Below are positions 7,567-15,300 of a DNA stretch of 18,793 nucleotides, in pieces (position 1 is the stretch's first letter; each line of letters starts with the position of its first letter). The stretch comes from Pseudomonadota bacterium (GTDB lineage Bacteria > Pseudomonadota > Alphaproteobacteria > Rhizobiales > Xanthobacteraceae): assembly GCA_023449855.1 (NCBI GenBank), contig JAEXHR010000123.1, positions 1 to 18,793 of the forward strand, given 5' to 3'. Under the pieces are notes generated by a model, which saw only the letters and a program-made list of their open reading frames with translations, did no database searches and was not told the origin of the DNA. The translations under genes and the position numbers were made by a program.

Positions 7567-8622
7567 TTGGCAAAGAGTGCATCGGATTCGTCTACGCTCG
7601 CTGCTCGCAAACCCGACTTCACCGCTCAAGCCGAGACGCAGGTCGTCATCGACTTCGACGACAACCGCGCCGCCTCCGCGCTGGTCGGCCCTTACGGCCA
7701 GAACCTCGCGCTGATCGAGCGACGCCTCAATGTCGTCGTCGACAGCCGGGGCAATCATGTCACCCTCACCGGTACCCGCGATGCCTGCGATGCCGGGCGG
7801 CGCGTGCTTGAAATGCTCTATACGCAGGCCGCGCAGGGCATCGAGCTGGCGCAGGGCGATGTGGAAGGTGCAATCCGCGCCACGCTGGCGCAGGGCTCGC
7901 TGTTTCCGTTCGATCCGAAGCATCCTTCGAAGCCGATCTCGAATTTCGAATCGATCAATCTGCGCAAGCGCCCGGTGCGCGCGCGCACCGCGGCGCAGGA
8001 CTCCTATATCCGCGCACTCAAGAGCAACGAACTCGTGTTCGGCGTCGGCCCGGCCGGTACCGGCAAGACCTGGCTCGCAGTGGCGCATGCCTGCATGCTG
8101 TTCGAGCGCAAGGAAGTCGACCGCATCATCCTGTCGCGTCCCGCAGTGGAAGCCGGCGAACGGCTCGGCTTCCTGCCAGGCGATCTCAAGGAAAAGGTCG
8201 ATCCGTATCTGCGCCCGATCTATGACGCGCTGTACGACCTGATGGATGCGCGCATCGTCGAGCGCGCGCTGCAGGCCAACGAGATCGAAATCGCGCCGCT
8301 CGCCTTCATGCGCGGCCGCACCCTGACCAATGCCGCGATCATTCTGGACGAAGCGCAGAACACCACATCGATGCAGATGAAGATGTTTCTGACCCGCCTC
8401 GGCGAGAACAGCCGCATGATCATCACCGGCGATCCCTCGCAGGTTGACCTGCCGAACGGTCAGGTTTCCGGCCTCTCCGAAGCCGTGCGCCTGCTCGACG
8501 GCGTGCAGGGCATCGCGCAGGTGCATTTCAAGGGCGAGGACGTGGTGCGCCATGAACTGGTGGCACGCATCGTCGCCGCCTATGAGGGAGCGGCGCCCAA
8601 AGCCCAGGCCGCCAAGAACTGA
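7567..8622 (+). CDS. phoH: PhoH/YbeZ-family P-loop ATPase
   Basis: PhoH-like proteins are P-loop ATPases tied to RNA metabolism; in E. coli YbeZ works with YbeY in rRNA processing. The predicted 351-residue protein has a KH-like N-terminal part (about 20-110, ALVGPYGQNLALIERRLNVVV), then the PhoH ATPase domain with Walker A GVGPAGTGKT (159-168) and Walker B ILDEAQN (259-265), followed by the sensor segment IITGDPSQVDLPNG. The start is unusual. The frame is open into miaB, but no ATG precedes the N-terminal domain. TTG at 7567 is 9 nt from GGGAG (7553-7557) and 4 bp after the miaB stop, so I take it as the start. The gene overlaps ybeY by one base. Confidence 0.9.
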   Translation: MAKSASDSSTLAARKPDFTAQAETQVVIDFDDNRAASALVGPYGQNLALIERRLNVVVDSRGNHVTLTGTRDACDAGRRVLEMLYTQAAQGIELAQGDVEGAIRATLAQGSLFPFDPKHPSKPISNFESINLRKRPVRARTAAQDSYIRALKSNELVFGVGPAGTGKTWLAVAHACMLFERKEVDRIILSRPAVEAGERLGFLPGDLKEKVDPYLRPIYDALYDLMDARIVERALQANEIEIAPLAFMRGRTLTNAAIILDEAQNTTSMQMKMFLTRLGENSRMIITGDPSQVDLPNGQVSGLSEAVRLLDGVQGIAQVHFKGEDVVRHELVARIVAAYEGAAPKAQAAKN

Positions 8623-9200
8623 TGCAAATATCCAATACGAACGACGGAGACACGGTAGTCTCCGTCGATGAGAAAACCTATCGACCGATGACCACCCATG
8701 TTCCACCCGCGACCGAAGTTCTCGTCGTTTCCGATTGCTGGTCTGCCGAACCCGAGGCCGACGCGATCATTCACCGCGCCATCGAGGCAGCATCGAGCAT
8801 GGTGGACGACGACACCGCCGATGCCGAACTCGCCGTCATGCTGACGGACGACACCGGCATCCGCACGCTCAACAACAACTGGCGCGGCTTCGACAAGGCG
8901 ACCAACGTGCTCTCCTTCCCCGCACTGCAGCCGCCAGAAGGCGCCGAAGTGCCCGACGACATGCCGAAAATGCTCGGCGACATTGCCATCGCCTATGAGA
9001 CGACGCGCCGCGAGGCGGACGAAGAAGAAAAGCCCTTCGCCAATCATCTCAGCCATCTCGCCGTGCACGGCTTCCTGCATCTCGTCGGCTACGATCACGA
9101 GACGACGGAAGAAGCCGAGGAAATGGAGCAGATGGAGCGTGAGATTCTGGCGACACTCGGCATTCCCGACCCCTATGCCAATCAGGGCGAGGTGATCTGA
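8622..9200 (+). CDS. ybeY: Endoribonuclease / rRNA maturation factor YbeY
   Basis: YbeY is a zinc-dependent single-strand endoribonuclease needed for 16S rRNA 3' end maturation and late ribosome quality control. The metal motif HGxxHLxGYDH is intact, with His149, His153 and His159 (numbered from the 8622 ATG). NNNWRGFDKATNVLSFP (84-100) is the other family block. A Glu-rich helix (about 132-137 and 161-174) surrounds the motif. The ATG at 8622 overlaps the phoH stop (TGATG) and gives 192 residues, long for the family. An in-frame ATG at 8688 would give 170 residues, closer to normal. Neither has a strong ribosome binding site, so the start is unsettled. Position next to phoH matches the known YbeY-YbeZ partnership. 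Confidence 0.93.
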   Translation: MQISNTNDGDTVVSVDEKTYRPMTTHVPPATEVLVVSDCWSAEPEADAIIHRAIEAASSMVDDDTADAELAVMLTDDTGIRTLNNNWRGFDKATNVLSFPALQPPEGAEVPDDMPKMLGDIAIAYETTRREADEEEKPFANHLSHLAVHGFLHLVGYDHETTEEAEEMEQMEREILATLGIPDPYANQGEVI

Positions 9201-9201
9201 C

Positions 9202-10314
9202 ATGCCGGAGGGCGATAGTAATAACGGCAACCCGAACGGGACTGCCAACCTGCCAGCCGTGGTGCATGACGGCGAGGTCATGCGCCCCGCCGCCGAGAGC
9301 TGGCTGACCCGCGCGATCCGCTCGCTGTTCGGATGGAAGACCGGGTCGGTACGCGCCGATCTGCAGGTGGTGCTCGACGCCTCCGAGCCGGAAGAGACCG
9401 GCTTCTCCACCGTCGAGCGCACCATGCTGCGCAACATTCTCGGCCTCAATGAGCGCCGCATCGCCGATGTGATGGTGCATCGCTCCGACATCATCGCGGT
9501 GAAGCAGGACATTTCTCTGGGCGAGCTGATGAGCCTGTTCGAGAGCGCCGGCCATTCGCGCCTGGTCGTCTATAACGAGACGCTCGACGATCCCGTCGGC
9601 ATCGTCCATATCCGCGACCTGCTCGGCTATATGACCATCAAGGCGCGCAGCGAGCCGAAGCCCACTGCCGCGAAACGCAAGAAGCCGCTGCCTGCGGGAC
9701 TCGACCTGCGCACGGTCGATCTCGCGCAAAGCGTCGTGGAAACCGGCATCATCCGCAAGCTGCTTTACGTGCCGCCCTCCATGCGCGCCATCGATCTGCT
9801 GGCGCAGATGCAGGCCGCGCGGCTGCATCTCGCGCTGGTGGTGGACGAATATGGTGGGACCGACGGACTCGTCTCCATCGAAGATATCGTCGAGCAGATC
9901 GTCGGCGAGATCGACGACGAGCATGACAGCGAAGAGCCGCCCTCGATCGTCAAGCAGGGCGACTATTTCATCGCCGATGCCCGCACCAGCCTCGAGGACG
10001 CGCGCAAGCTGATCGGACAGGATTTCGAGACCGGCGAAGACGGCGAGGATGTGGAAACGCTGGGCGGCTATATCGTGACCCATGTGGGCCGCCTGCCGGT
10101 GCGCGGCGAGGTCATCGCCGGCCCCGGCGAATTCGAGATTGAAGTGCTCGATGCCGATCCGCGCCGCGTCAAGCGGCTGCGCATCGGTCCGCGCAAGGAA
10201 CGCCCTGCCCCGCGCCCACCGCGCAAGCGCGGCGCCGCGGCCGACACCGGCAATTCGCAATCGACTGATACAGCGAATCCGCCCCCCTCCGGAGACAGCG
10301 CGGGAACGCCGTGA
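9202..10314 (+). CDS. corC: Hemolysin-C/CorC-family CBS-domain protein
   Basis: A soluble member of the CorC/YbeX (HlyC/TlyC) family, linked to divalent-cation homeostasis and, in E. coli, to ribosome function. The order is an N-terminal region with a helix (about 33-80), two CBS motifs (about 88-148 and 185-240), and the CorC/HlyC C-terminal domain (about 250-330). The segment VVDEYGGTDGLVSIEDIVEQ is the family signature, and the acidic EIDDEHDSEE follows it. The last 40 residues are a Pro/Arg-rich, then Ser/Thr/Pro-rich, disordered-looking tail. There are no transmembrane helices. GAGGTGA at 9188-9194 is a good ribosome binding site for this ATG, which lies one base after the ybeY stop. The stop overlaps the lnt GTG (GTGA). 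Confidence 0.93.
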   Translation: MPEGDSNNGNPNGTANLPAVVHDGEVMRPAAESWLTRAIRSLFGWKTGSVRADLQVVLDASEPEETGFSTVERTMLRNILGLNERRIADVMVHRSDIIAVKQDISLGELMSLFESAGHSRLVVYNETLDDPVGIVHIRDLLGYMTIKARSEPKPTAAKRKKPLPAGLDLRTVDLAQSVVETGIIRKLLYVPPSMRAIDLLAQMQAARLHLALVVDEYGGTDGLVSIEDIVEQIVGEIDDEHDSEEPPSIVKQGDYFIADARTSLEDARKLIGQDFETGEDGEDVETLGGYIVTHVGRLPVRGEVIAGPGEFEIEVLDADPRRVKRLRIGPRKERPAPRPPRKRGAAADTGNSQSTDTANPPPSGDSAGTP

Positions 10315-11918
10315 TCCCCCAACAATTGCGTAATATCGCGCTCAGCATCATTCTTGCCTGGGGCTGGAAGCGCGCCGCCATCGCATTCCTTGCCGGCGCC
10401 TTCTCATCGCTGGCAATGGCGCCGTTCAATGCCTGGCCGATCCTCTTCGTCACTTTTCCCGTCGTCGTCTGGCTGATCGACGGCGCTGCTGCCGGCAAGA
10501 TGCGCGGCATTCCGGCAGCGGCCATGGCCGGTTGGTGGTTCGGCTTCGGCTATTTCGTTCCGGGGCTCTACTGGATCGGCTACGCCTTCCTCGTCGACGC
10601 CGAGACATTCGCATGGCTCCTGCCCGCGGCGATCTGCGGCCTGCCGGCCTATCTCGCGCTCTACAGCGCACTCGGCTTCGCACTCGCACGTCTGCTGTGG
10701 ACCAGGGACGCCTCGCGCATTCTCGCGCTCGCGGCGAGCCTCACCATCGGCGAATGGCTGCGCGGGCACATGCTCACCGGCTTTCCCTGGAACGCGTTCG
10801 GCTATGCGCTGACCGAACCGCTGGCGCTGGCGCAGACCATGTCGCTGATCGGCCTGTGGGGCATGACCTTCCTCGCCGTAGCGATCTTTGCATCGCCGGC
10901 GGCGCTGATCGACGGTCGATCGCGCACGCAGCGGCCGTGGCTTGCGCCGGTGCTTGCCGTGTCACTGCTGATCACGATGGGCGCCTATGGCGCGATCCGG
11001 CTGGCACGCACACCGACGCAGTATGTCGCCAATGTGAAGCTGCGCATCATGCAGCCCGCGATCTCGCAGGACAAACGCTTCAACTATTCCGCCAAGGCGG
11101 ATGTGATGAGCAAATACCTCGCGCTGTCGGATCGCTCGACGGGCCCCGAGAACAGCGGCGTCGGTTCGGCCAATGTGCTGATCTGGCCGGAATCGGCCTT
11201 CCCGTTCTTCCTGTCGCGCGAAGCCGATGCGATGGCGCAGATCGCCGATCTGCTGCCAAAGGGCACGGTCCTGATCACCGGTGCCGTGCGGCCGCCGGAT
11301 CAGCCACCGGGCACGCGTGTGACGCGCGCCTATAATTCGATCTTCGTGATCGATCACGACGGCACATTCCTGTCGGTCTATGACAAGCTGCATCTGGTGC
11401 CGTTCGGCGAATATCTGCCGTTCCAGAATGTGCTTGAGAAGATCGGCCTGCAGCAGCTCACCAAGGTTCATGGCGGCTTCATTCCGGGCACGCGGCGCAA
11501 GCCGATGGATGTGCCCGGCGCCCCCCCGATGCTGCCGCTGATCTGCTACGAGGCCGTCTTCCCCGACGATATCGTGATCCAGAACGACCGACCGGGCTGG
11601 ATCGTGAATCTCACCAATGACGGCTGGTTCGGCATTTCAACCGGCCCCTATCAGCACCTCCAGCAGAGCCGGATTCGCGCGATCGAAGAAGGACTTCCGC
11701 TGGTTCGTGCCGCCAATACCGGGATTTCCGTCGTCGCCGACCCGGTCGGCCGCATTGTCGCTCAGCTCGGCCTCGGTATCGAAGGCGTCCTCGATTCCCG
11801 TCTGCCTGCGGCGATTCAGCCCACCTTTTACGCGAAGACCGGCGATCTTCCCGCAGCGATTGGTATCGCATTGGCTGTCATTTTCGCGGTTCGCCGCCGG
11901 GCAAAGTCCCGCGGCTGA
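10311..11918 (+). CDS. lnt: Apolipoprotein N-acyltransferase Lnt
   Basis: Lnt acylates the N-terminal diacylglyceryl-cysteine of lipoproteins in the inner membrane, the last step of maturation. This is a 535-residue polytopic protein. About seven to eight hydrophobic segments lie in residues 8-230 and one at the C terminus (about 513-528). Between them is the periplasmic nitrilase domain, with the catalytic triad Glu294 (IWPES), Lys359 (YDKLHLVPFGEY) and Cys412 (ICYE). The acyl-enzyme cysteine and surrounding LTNDGWF motif (434-440) are intact. The GTG start overlaps the corC stop by four bases, with GGGA about 5 nt upstream. It ends the miaB-to-lnt run. A 270-bp AT-richer gap follows. Confidence 0.96.
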   Translation: MIPQQLRNIALSIILAWGWKRAAIAFLAGAFSSLAMAPFNAWPILFVTFPVVVWLIDGAAAGKMRGIPAAAMAGWWFGFGYFVPGLYWIGYAFLVDAETFAWLLPAAICGLPAYLALYSALGFALARLLWTRDASRILALAASLTIGEWLRGHMLTGFPWNAFGYALTEPLALAQTMSLIGLWGMTFLAVAIFASPAALIDGRSRTQRPWLAPVLAVSLLITMGAYGAIRLARTPTQYVANVKLRIMQPAISQDKRFNYSAKADVMSKYLALSDRSTGPENSGVGSANVLIWPESAFPFFLSREADAMAQIADLLPKGTVLITGAVRPPDQPPGTRVTRAYNSIFVIDHDGTFLSVYDKLHLVPFGEYLPFQNVLEKIGLQQLTKVHGGFIPGTRRKPMDVPGAPPMLPLICYEAVFPDDIVIQNDRPGWIVNLTNDGWFGISTGPYQHLQQSRIRAIEEGLPLVRAANTGISVVADPVGRIVAQLGLGIEGVLDSRLPAAIQPTFYAKTGDLPAAIGIALAVIFAVRRRAKSRG

Positions 11919-11924
11919 TTGGTA

Positions 11925-12110
11925 TCTCAAGTATTTGAGACAGTTAGGACCGACCGTGCCGACATTGATATTTCGCACGATACCTAAGCCTGAAGGCTTT
12001 ATGAGCTAGCTTTATTAGCTTTAGTTCTCGTTGTTTGAGAAATTAAGCGTCTCAGCTCCTAAATTTTCTACTTAGGAAGATTTACGCCGCTGTTATATAG
12101 TCTATTAGGA
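11925..12110. promoter_or_regulatory. Cluster of TTGAGA and TTAGGA motifs upstream of the XRE regulator
   Basis: This AT-rich region contains TCTCAA-GTAT-TTGAGA (11925-11940), another TTGAGA at 12035-12040, and TTAGGA at 11944-11949, 12072-12077 and 12105-12110. The inverse TCCTAA stands at 12057-12062, forming a dyad with the 12072 copy. A TATAGT (12096-12101) could be a -10, with the 12072 TTAGGA at -35 distance (18 bp). Operators for autoregulation by the downstream repressor are a natural reading but unproven. Confidence 0.4.
11986..12000 (+). terminator. Short hairpin after lnt, possible weak terminator
   Basis: AAGCC and GGCTT pair around a TGAA tetraloop, followed by TTTAT. It lies 68 bp after the lnt stop. 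The stem is only 5 bp and the T-run short, so at best it is a weak intrinsic terminator. Confidence 0.3.
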
Positions 12111-12195
12111 TACCGTCGGCTCGCCATTGATGCCGATCTGCGACGGGCGACCTCTCTGCTCCGTCTCCCCCATATTGTGACCAGGAGTGTTTGAG

Positions 12196-12612
12196 ATGTC
12201 GACGAAAGCGCCCAATCCTGTTGACAAATATGTCGGCAGCCGTGTGCGCATGCGCCGTATTATGCTGGGCATGAGTCAGGAGAAGCTGGGCGAAGCGCTC
12301 GGACTCACATTTCAGCAAGTACAGAAATACGAAAAGGGCACCAACCGCGTCGGTGCCAGCCGCCTGCAGCAGATCTCGGAAATCCTGCAAGTCCCGGTCT
12401 CCTTCCTGTTCGAAGGCGGCCCCGGTGCTATCGAAACCAGCAACGGTTTTGGTGAAGCAGCATCGCCCACTTATGTGTCCGACTTCCTCGCGACATCCGA
12501 AGGTCTCGCACTGACGCGCGCTTTCACGCGCATCGCCGATAGCAAGCTCCGCCGCAGCATCGTCGATCTGGTCGAACAGATCGCCGCCCGCGAAGCGACG
12601 GAACAGCACTAA
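12196..12612 (+). CDS. XRE-family transcriptional regulator, PraR-like
   Basis: A 138-residue DNA-binding protein. The N-terminal Cro/C1-type helix-turn-helix spans about residues 13-70 (VRMRRIMLGMSQEKLGEALG, then the recognition helix TFQQVQKYEKGTNR). A linker and a C-terminal helical region (about 98-135, ending VDLVEQIAAREATE) follow. Size and layout match the alphaproteobacterial PraR group, known in Azorhizobium and Rhizobium as a repressor of quorum-sensing, biofilm and symbiosis genes. That identity is from recall, not a search. AGGAG at 12183-12187 stands 8 nt before ATG 12196, which decides the start against the in-frame GTG at 12187 that would overlap it. A strong hairpin follows, so the gene is probably monocistronic. 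Confidence 0.85.
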   Translation: MSTKAPNPVDKYVGSRVRMRRIMLGMSQEKLGEALGLTFQQVQKYEKGTNRVGASRLQQISEILQVPVSFLFEGGPGAIETSNGFGEAASPTYVSDFLATSEGLALTRAFTRIADSKLRRSIVDLVEQIAAREATEQH

Positions 12613-12634
12613 ACATCTTCGATCGCTCAAATTC

Positions 12635-12663
12635 GTCATGCCCGGCCTCGCGCCGGGCATGAC
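12635..12663. terminator. 12-bp perfect hairpin after the XRE gene, terminator / REP-like
   Basis: GTCATGCCCGGC and GCCGGGCATGAC form a perfect 12-bp stem around a 5-base loop, followed by GCG and then TTTT (12667-12670). It begins 22 bp after the stop. The sequence is also that of a widespread palindromic repeat of Bradyrhizobium-type genomes, so it can be both a repeat and the working transcript end. Confidence 0.6.
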
Positions 12664-12744
12664 GCGTTTTCGGCCGCGGATTCATGGCCGGTATTCGTCA
12701 TCGCACCGATGGCGCAACGCGGATTTCGGCGCTATCACCGCGCC

Positions 12745-13455
12745 ATGACGACTGACGACAACATCGACGATTCCAAGCGCTACACCGGCTCGTTCTTCGG
12801 ACGCCGCAAGGGCCACAAGCTGCGCGATCATCAGGCCGGCCTGATGGCCGAGCTATTGCCTGCGCTCACCGTGGACATCACGCAGCCCGCACCTGCCGAT
12901 CTGCGCACGCTGTTCGGCACCGGTGTCGAAGCCGTGCGCCTCGAGATCGGCTTCGGCGGCGGCGAGCATCTGGTGGCCGAGGCGCTGGCGCATCCGCATA
13001 TCGGCTTCATCGGCTGCGAGCCCTACATCAACGGCATGGCCAAGATCCTGGTGCAGATCGAGGCCCACAACATCCAGAACATCCGCCTCGTCGCCGGCGA
13101 TGCGGCGGAGCTGCTGAACTGGGCGCCGTCGCAATCGCTGAAGCGCATCGACCTGATCCATCCCGATCCGTGGCCGAAGAAGAAACACTGGAAGCGCCGC
13201 TTCGTGCAGGACGCCACGCTGGCGACCATGGCGCGCGTACTGGTGCCGCAGGGCGAGTTTCGTTTCGTCTGCGATATCGAGAGCTACGTGGCGTGGACGC
13301 TATGGCATGTCACGCGGTCACCGGCCTTCGTGTGGCTGGCGGAGCGCGCCGACGACTGGCGCCTGCCGTGGCCGAACTACACGATGACCCGCTACGGCCG
13401 GAAAGCCACGCGCGAGGGGCGCAAGGCCAGCTATCTGATGTTTCGGCTGAAGTAG
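12745..13455 (+). CDS. trmB: tRNA (guanine-N7)-methyltransferase TrmB
   Basis: TrmB methylates N7 of G46 in the tRNA variable loop with S-adenosylmethionine. The 236-residue protein has an N-terminal basic stretch (SFFGRRKGHKLRDHQ), the SAM-binding glycine loop LEIGFGGGEHL, the second SAM strand GCEPYINGMAKIL, the catalytic and tRNA-binding signature HPDPWPKKKHWKRR, and a C-terminal TRYGRKATREGRKASYLMF segment that closes the fold. All expected motifs are present. An in-frame ATG at 12709 would add 12 residues (MAQRGFRRYHRA). Neither has a clear ribosome binding site, and I prefer 12745 because it gives the usual N terminus. The gene converges on the dehydrogenase across a palindromic repeat. 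In relatives I recall metK just before trmB; here there is no room for it. Confidence 0.93.
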   Translation: MTTDDNIDDSKRYTGSFFGRRKGHKLRDHQAGLMAELLPALTVDITQPAPADLRTLFGTGVEAVRLEIGFGGGEHLVAEALAHPHIGFIGCEPYINGMAKILVQIEAHNIQNIRLVAGDAAELLNWAPSQSLKRIDLIHPDPWPKKKHWKRRFVQDATLATMARVLVPQGEFRFVCDIESYVAWTLWHVTRSPAFVWLAERADDWRLPWPNYTMTRYGRKATREGRKASYLMFRLK

Positions 13456-13457
13456 TT

Positions 13458-13546
13458 GTAGCCCGGATGGAGCGAAGCGCAATCCGGGGACCGGCGACAT
13501 GAGGAGATGCTGAATCCCGGATTACGCTACGCTTCATCCGGGCTAC
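13458..13546. repeat. 89-bp palindromic repeat, family B copy 2
   Basis: Same 89-bp length and architecture as the copy at 647-735: outer arms GTAGCCCGGATGGAGCG and CGCTTCATCCGGGCTAC, inner AATCCGGG / CCCGGATT. It begins 2 bp after the trmB stop and ends 7 bp before the last codon of the converging dehydrogenase gene. It therefore occupies nearly all of the intergenic space and could end both transcripts. Confidence 0.82.
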
Positions 13547-13553
13547 GGGTACC

Positions 13554-14558
13554 TCACAGCATATTCGGCAGCACGCGATCCGGCGGCTTGTGCGCGTCCA
13601 GGAACGCGCGGATGTTGATGATCACCTTCTCGCCCATCTCGACGCGGCCTTCCACCGTGGCCGAGCCCATATGCGGCAGCAACACCACCTTGCCGGCCTT
13701 GGCGAGACGCACCAGCTTCGGATTCACCGCCGGCTCATGCTCGAACACGTCGAGCGCCGCACCGGCGATGTCGCCGGTCTCGATCAGCTTGGTGAGCGTC
13801 TCCTCGTCGATCACCTCGCCGCGCGCGGTGTTAACGATATAGGCGTCCTTGCGGATCAGCTTGAGGCGGCGCGCCGACAGCAGATGGAACGTGGCCGGCG
13901 TGTGCGGACAATTCACCGAGATGATGTCCATGCGCGCCAGCATCTGGTCGAGCGAATCCCAATAGGTCGCATCGAGCTCGTCGGCGATCTTCGGGGCCAC
14001 CGGCTTGCGGTTGTGATAGTGGATCTGCAGCCCGAAGGCCTTGGCGCGGCGCGCCACCGCCTGGCCGATGCGGCCCATGCCGATGATGCCGAGCCGCTTG
14101 CCGCCGAGCCGCTTGCCGAGCATCCAGGTCGGCGACCAGCCCTGCCAGTCCTCGCGGCCTTCGGTGAGGATCGCAGCGCCTTCGATGAGGCGGCGCGGCA
14201 CGGCGAGGATCAGCGACATGGTCATGTCGGCCGTGTCCTCGGTGAGGACCTTGGGCGTGTTGGTGACGGTGATGCCTTTGGCGTGCGCGGCCACCACGTC
14301 GATATTGTCGACGCCGTTGCCGAAATTCGCGATCAGCCTGATCTTGCAGTCGGGCTTATCGAGCAGCTCCTTGGTGATCTCGTCGGAGACGGTAGGGACC
14401 AGAACGTCGGCGGTGCGGATCGCCTCGGCGAGCTGGTCCTGCGTCATCGGCACATCATCGACATTGAGGCGTGCGTCGAACAATTCGCGCATCCGCGTCT
14501 CGATGGACTCCGGCAGACGACGGGTGACGACAACCAGGGGCTTCTTCTTGACCGTCAT
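13554..14558 (-). CDS. D-2-hydroxyacid dehydrogenase (glyoxylate/hydroxypyruvate reductase-like)
   Basis: A 334-residue NAD(P)-dependent oxidoreductase of the D-isomer 2-hydroxyacid dehydrogenase family, probably reducing glyoxylate or hydroxypyruvate (GhrB/GyaR-like). The split catalytic domain (about 1-107 and 300-334) brackets the Rossmann domain. The dinucleotide loop is GIIGMGRIG (Gly160, Gly162, Gly165). The catalytic triad is visible: Arg246 in NTARGEVID, Glu275 in FEHEP and His296 in LPHMGSAT. After the second Rossmann strand, YHNRKP places Asn-Arg-Lys where NADP-preferring enzymes carry basic residues, so NADPH is plausible. AGCAGGAC precedes the ATG at good spacing. The gene stands alone and is divergent from the SH3-protein gene. 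The exact substrate is inferred. Confidence 0.9.
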   Translation of the reverse strand: MTVKKKPLVVVTRRLPESIETRMRELFDARLNVDDVPMTQDQLAEAIRTADVLVPTVSDEITKELLDKPDCKIRLIANFGNGVDNIDVVAAHAKGITVTNTPKVLTEDTADMTMSLILAVPRRLIEGAAILTEGREDWQGWSPTWMLGKRLGGKRLGIIGMGRIGQAVARRAKAFGLQIHYHNRKPVAPKIADELDATYWDSLDQMLARMDIISVNCPHTPATFHLLSARRLKLIRKDAYIVNTARGEVIDEETLTKLIETGDIAGAALDVFEHEPAVNPKLVRLAKAGKVVLLPHMGSATVEGRVEMGEKVIINIRAFLDAHKPPDRVLPNML

Positions 14559-14654
14559 GTCCTGCTCACTCGCCCCTTGTCCGTTCAGTCCGCATTAACC
14601 CGGTTGATCGAAACTCCGGCAGCCACGCAAATGCACCGTTTCCTCGGGTTCCCC

Positions 14655-14711
14655 GACACTTAAGCGAGTGTCCCGGGCGTTCGGTCCTCTCTAGCAGAGA
14701 ACCGGGCCGAA
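14655..14711. other. Two consecutive hairpins in the divergent gap before the SH3-protein gene
   Basis: GACACT (14655-14660) pairs with AGTGTC (14667-14672) around TAAGCG. Directly after, TTCGG (14680-14684) pairs with CCGAA (14707-14711), and inside it TCTCT pairs with AGAGA around AGC (14688-14700). They lie 60-117 bp before the SH3-protein start and could be a structured leader, a small RNA or a terminator-like element. No known riboswitch family is recognised. Confidence 0.35.
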
Positions 14712-14771
14712 ACAAGAACCCGGAGTCCCGCGTGCAATGCGACACGAATGGAATGGGACGAGGTTAGGTTA

Positions 14772-15296
14772 ATGCCGGGGCGTAATGCGTATGCGGGTTT
14801 GGCGGCGGTGGCACTCATTCTCGCGGCAATCGATCCGGCTCTCGCCGCCAACGCGCTCCCGCTCGGCGCCAGCGGCCTGCCGGTGCCGCGCTATGTCAGC
14901 CTCAAATCCGACCATGTGAATGTCCGCGCCGGCCCGACCAAGGATAACGACGTCGCCTGGGTCTATACCAAGGCCGGCCTGCCGGTGGAGATCACCGCCG
15001 AATACGAGAACTGGCGCCGGGTCCGCGATTCCGAAGGCTCCGAGGGCTGGGTCTATCACTCGCTGCTGTCGGGTCGCCGCACCGCGGTGGTCACCATGAA
15101 GCAGAAGGACGAGCTGGCCGCGATCTATGACGATCCGGACCCGAAGAGCGCCGTTGCAGCGCGTCTGCAGGCCGGCGTGGTGGCTCAGGTGAAGCGTTGC
15201 AAGGATGGCTGGTGCCGGGTGATCGGCACGGGCTTCGATGGCTGGATCGAGCAGCAGCGCCTGTGGGGCGTCTATGCCGACGAGAAGGTGAATTGA
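14772..15296 (+). CDS. Exported bacterial SH3-domain protein (two SH3-like repeats)
   Basis: A 174-residue protein with a clear signal peptide: a positive N terminus, hydrophobic AYAGLAAVALILAAI, then a likely cleavage after PALA (about residue 26). The mature protein has two SH3-like domains, about 42-105 (YVSLKSDHVNVRAGPTKDND, then GWVYHSLL) and about 112-170 (LAAIYDDPDPKSAVAARL, then GWIEQQRLWGVY). This is the DUF1058-type family, probably periplasmic and binding peptidoglycan or other envelope partners; the function is not established. GAGGTTAGG upstream (about 14760-14768) supports the ATG at 14772. An in-frame ATG at 14748 would spoil the signal peptide. The SGNH hydrolase starts 4 bp after the stop, so the two are likely co-transcribed and may share a cell-envelope job. 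Confidence 0.85.
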   Translation: MPGRNAYAGLAAVALILAAIDPALAANALPLGASGLPVPRYVSLKSDHVNVRAGPTKDNDVAWVYTKAGLPVEITAEYENWRRVRDSEGSEGWVYHSLLSGRRTAVVTMKQKDELAAIYDDPDPKSAVAARLQAGVVAQVKRCKDGWCRVIGTGFDGWIEQQRLWGVYADEKVN

Positions 15297-15300
15297 CCGA

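Noticed and set aside
9049..10260. 403-codon minus-strand frame opposite ybeY/corC
   Set aside because: It spans two well-identified genes on the other strand and has no recognisable domain.
13590..14663. 357-codon + strand frame opposite the 2-hydroxyacid dehydrogenase
   Set aside because: The minus-strand protein has an intact Rossmann loop and Arg-Glu-His triad; the antisense frame is a mirror artefact.
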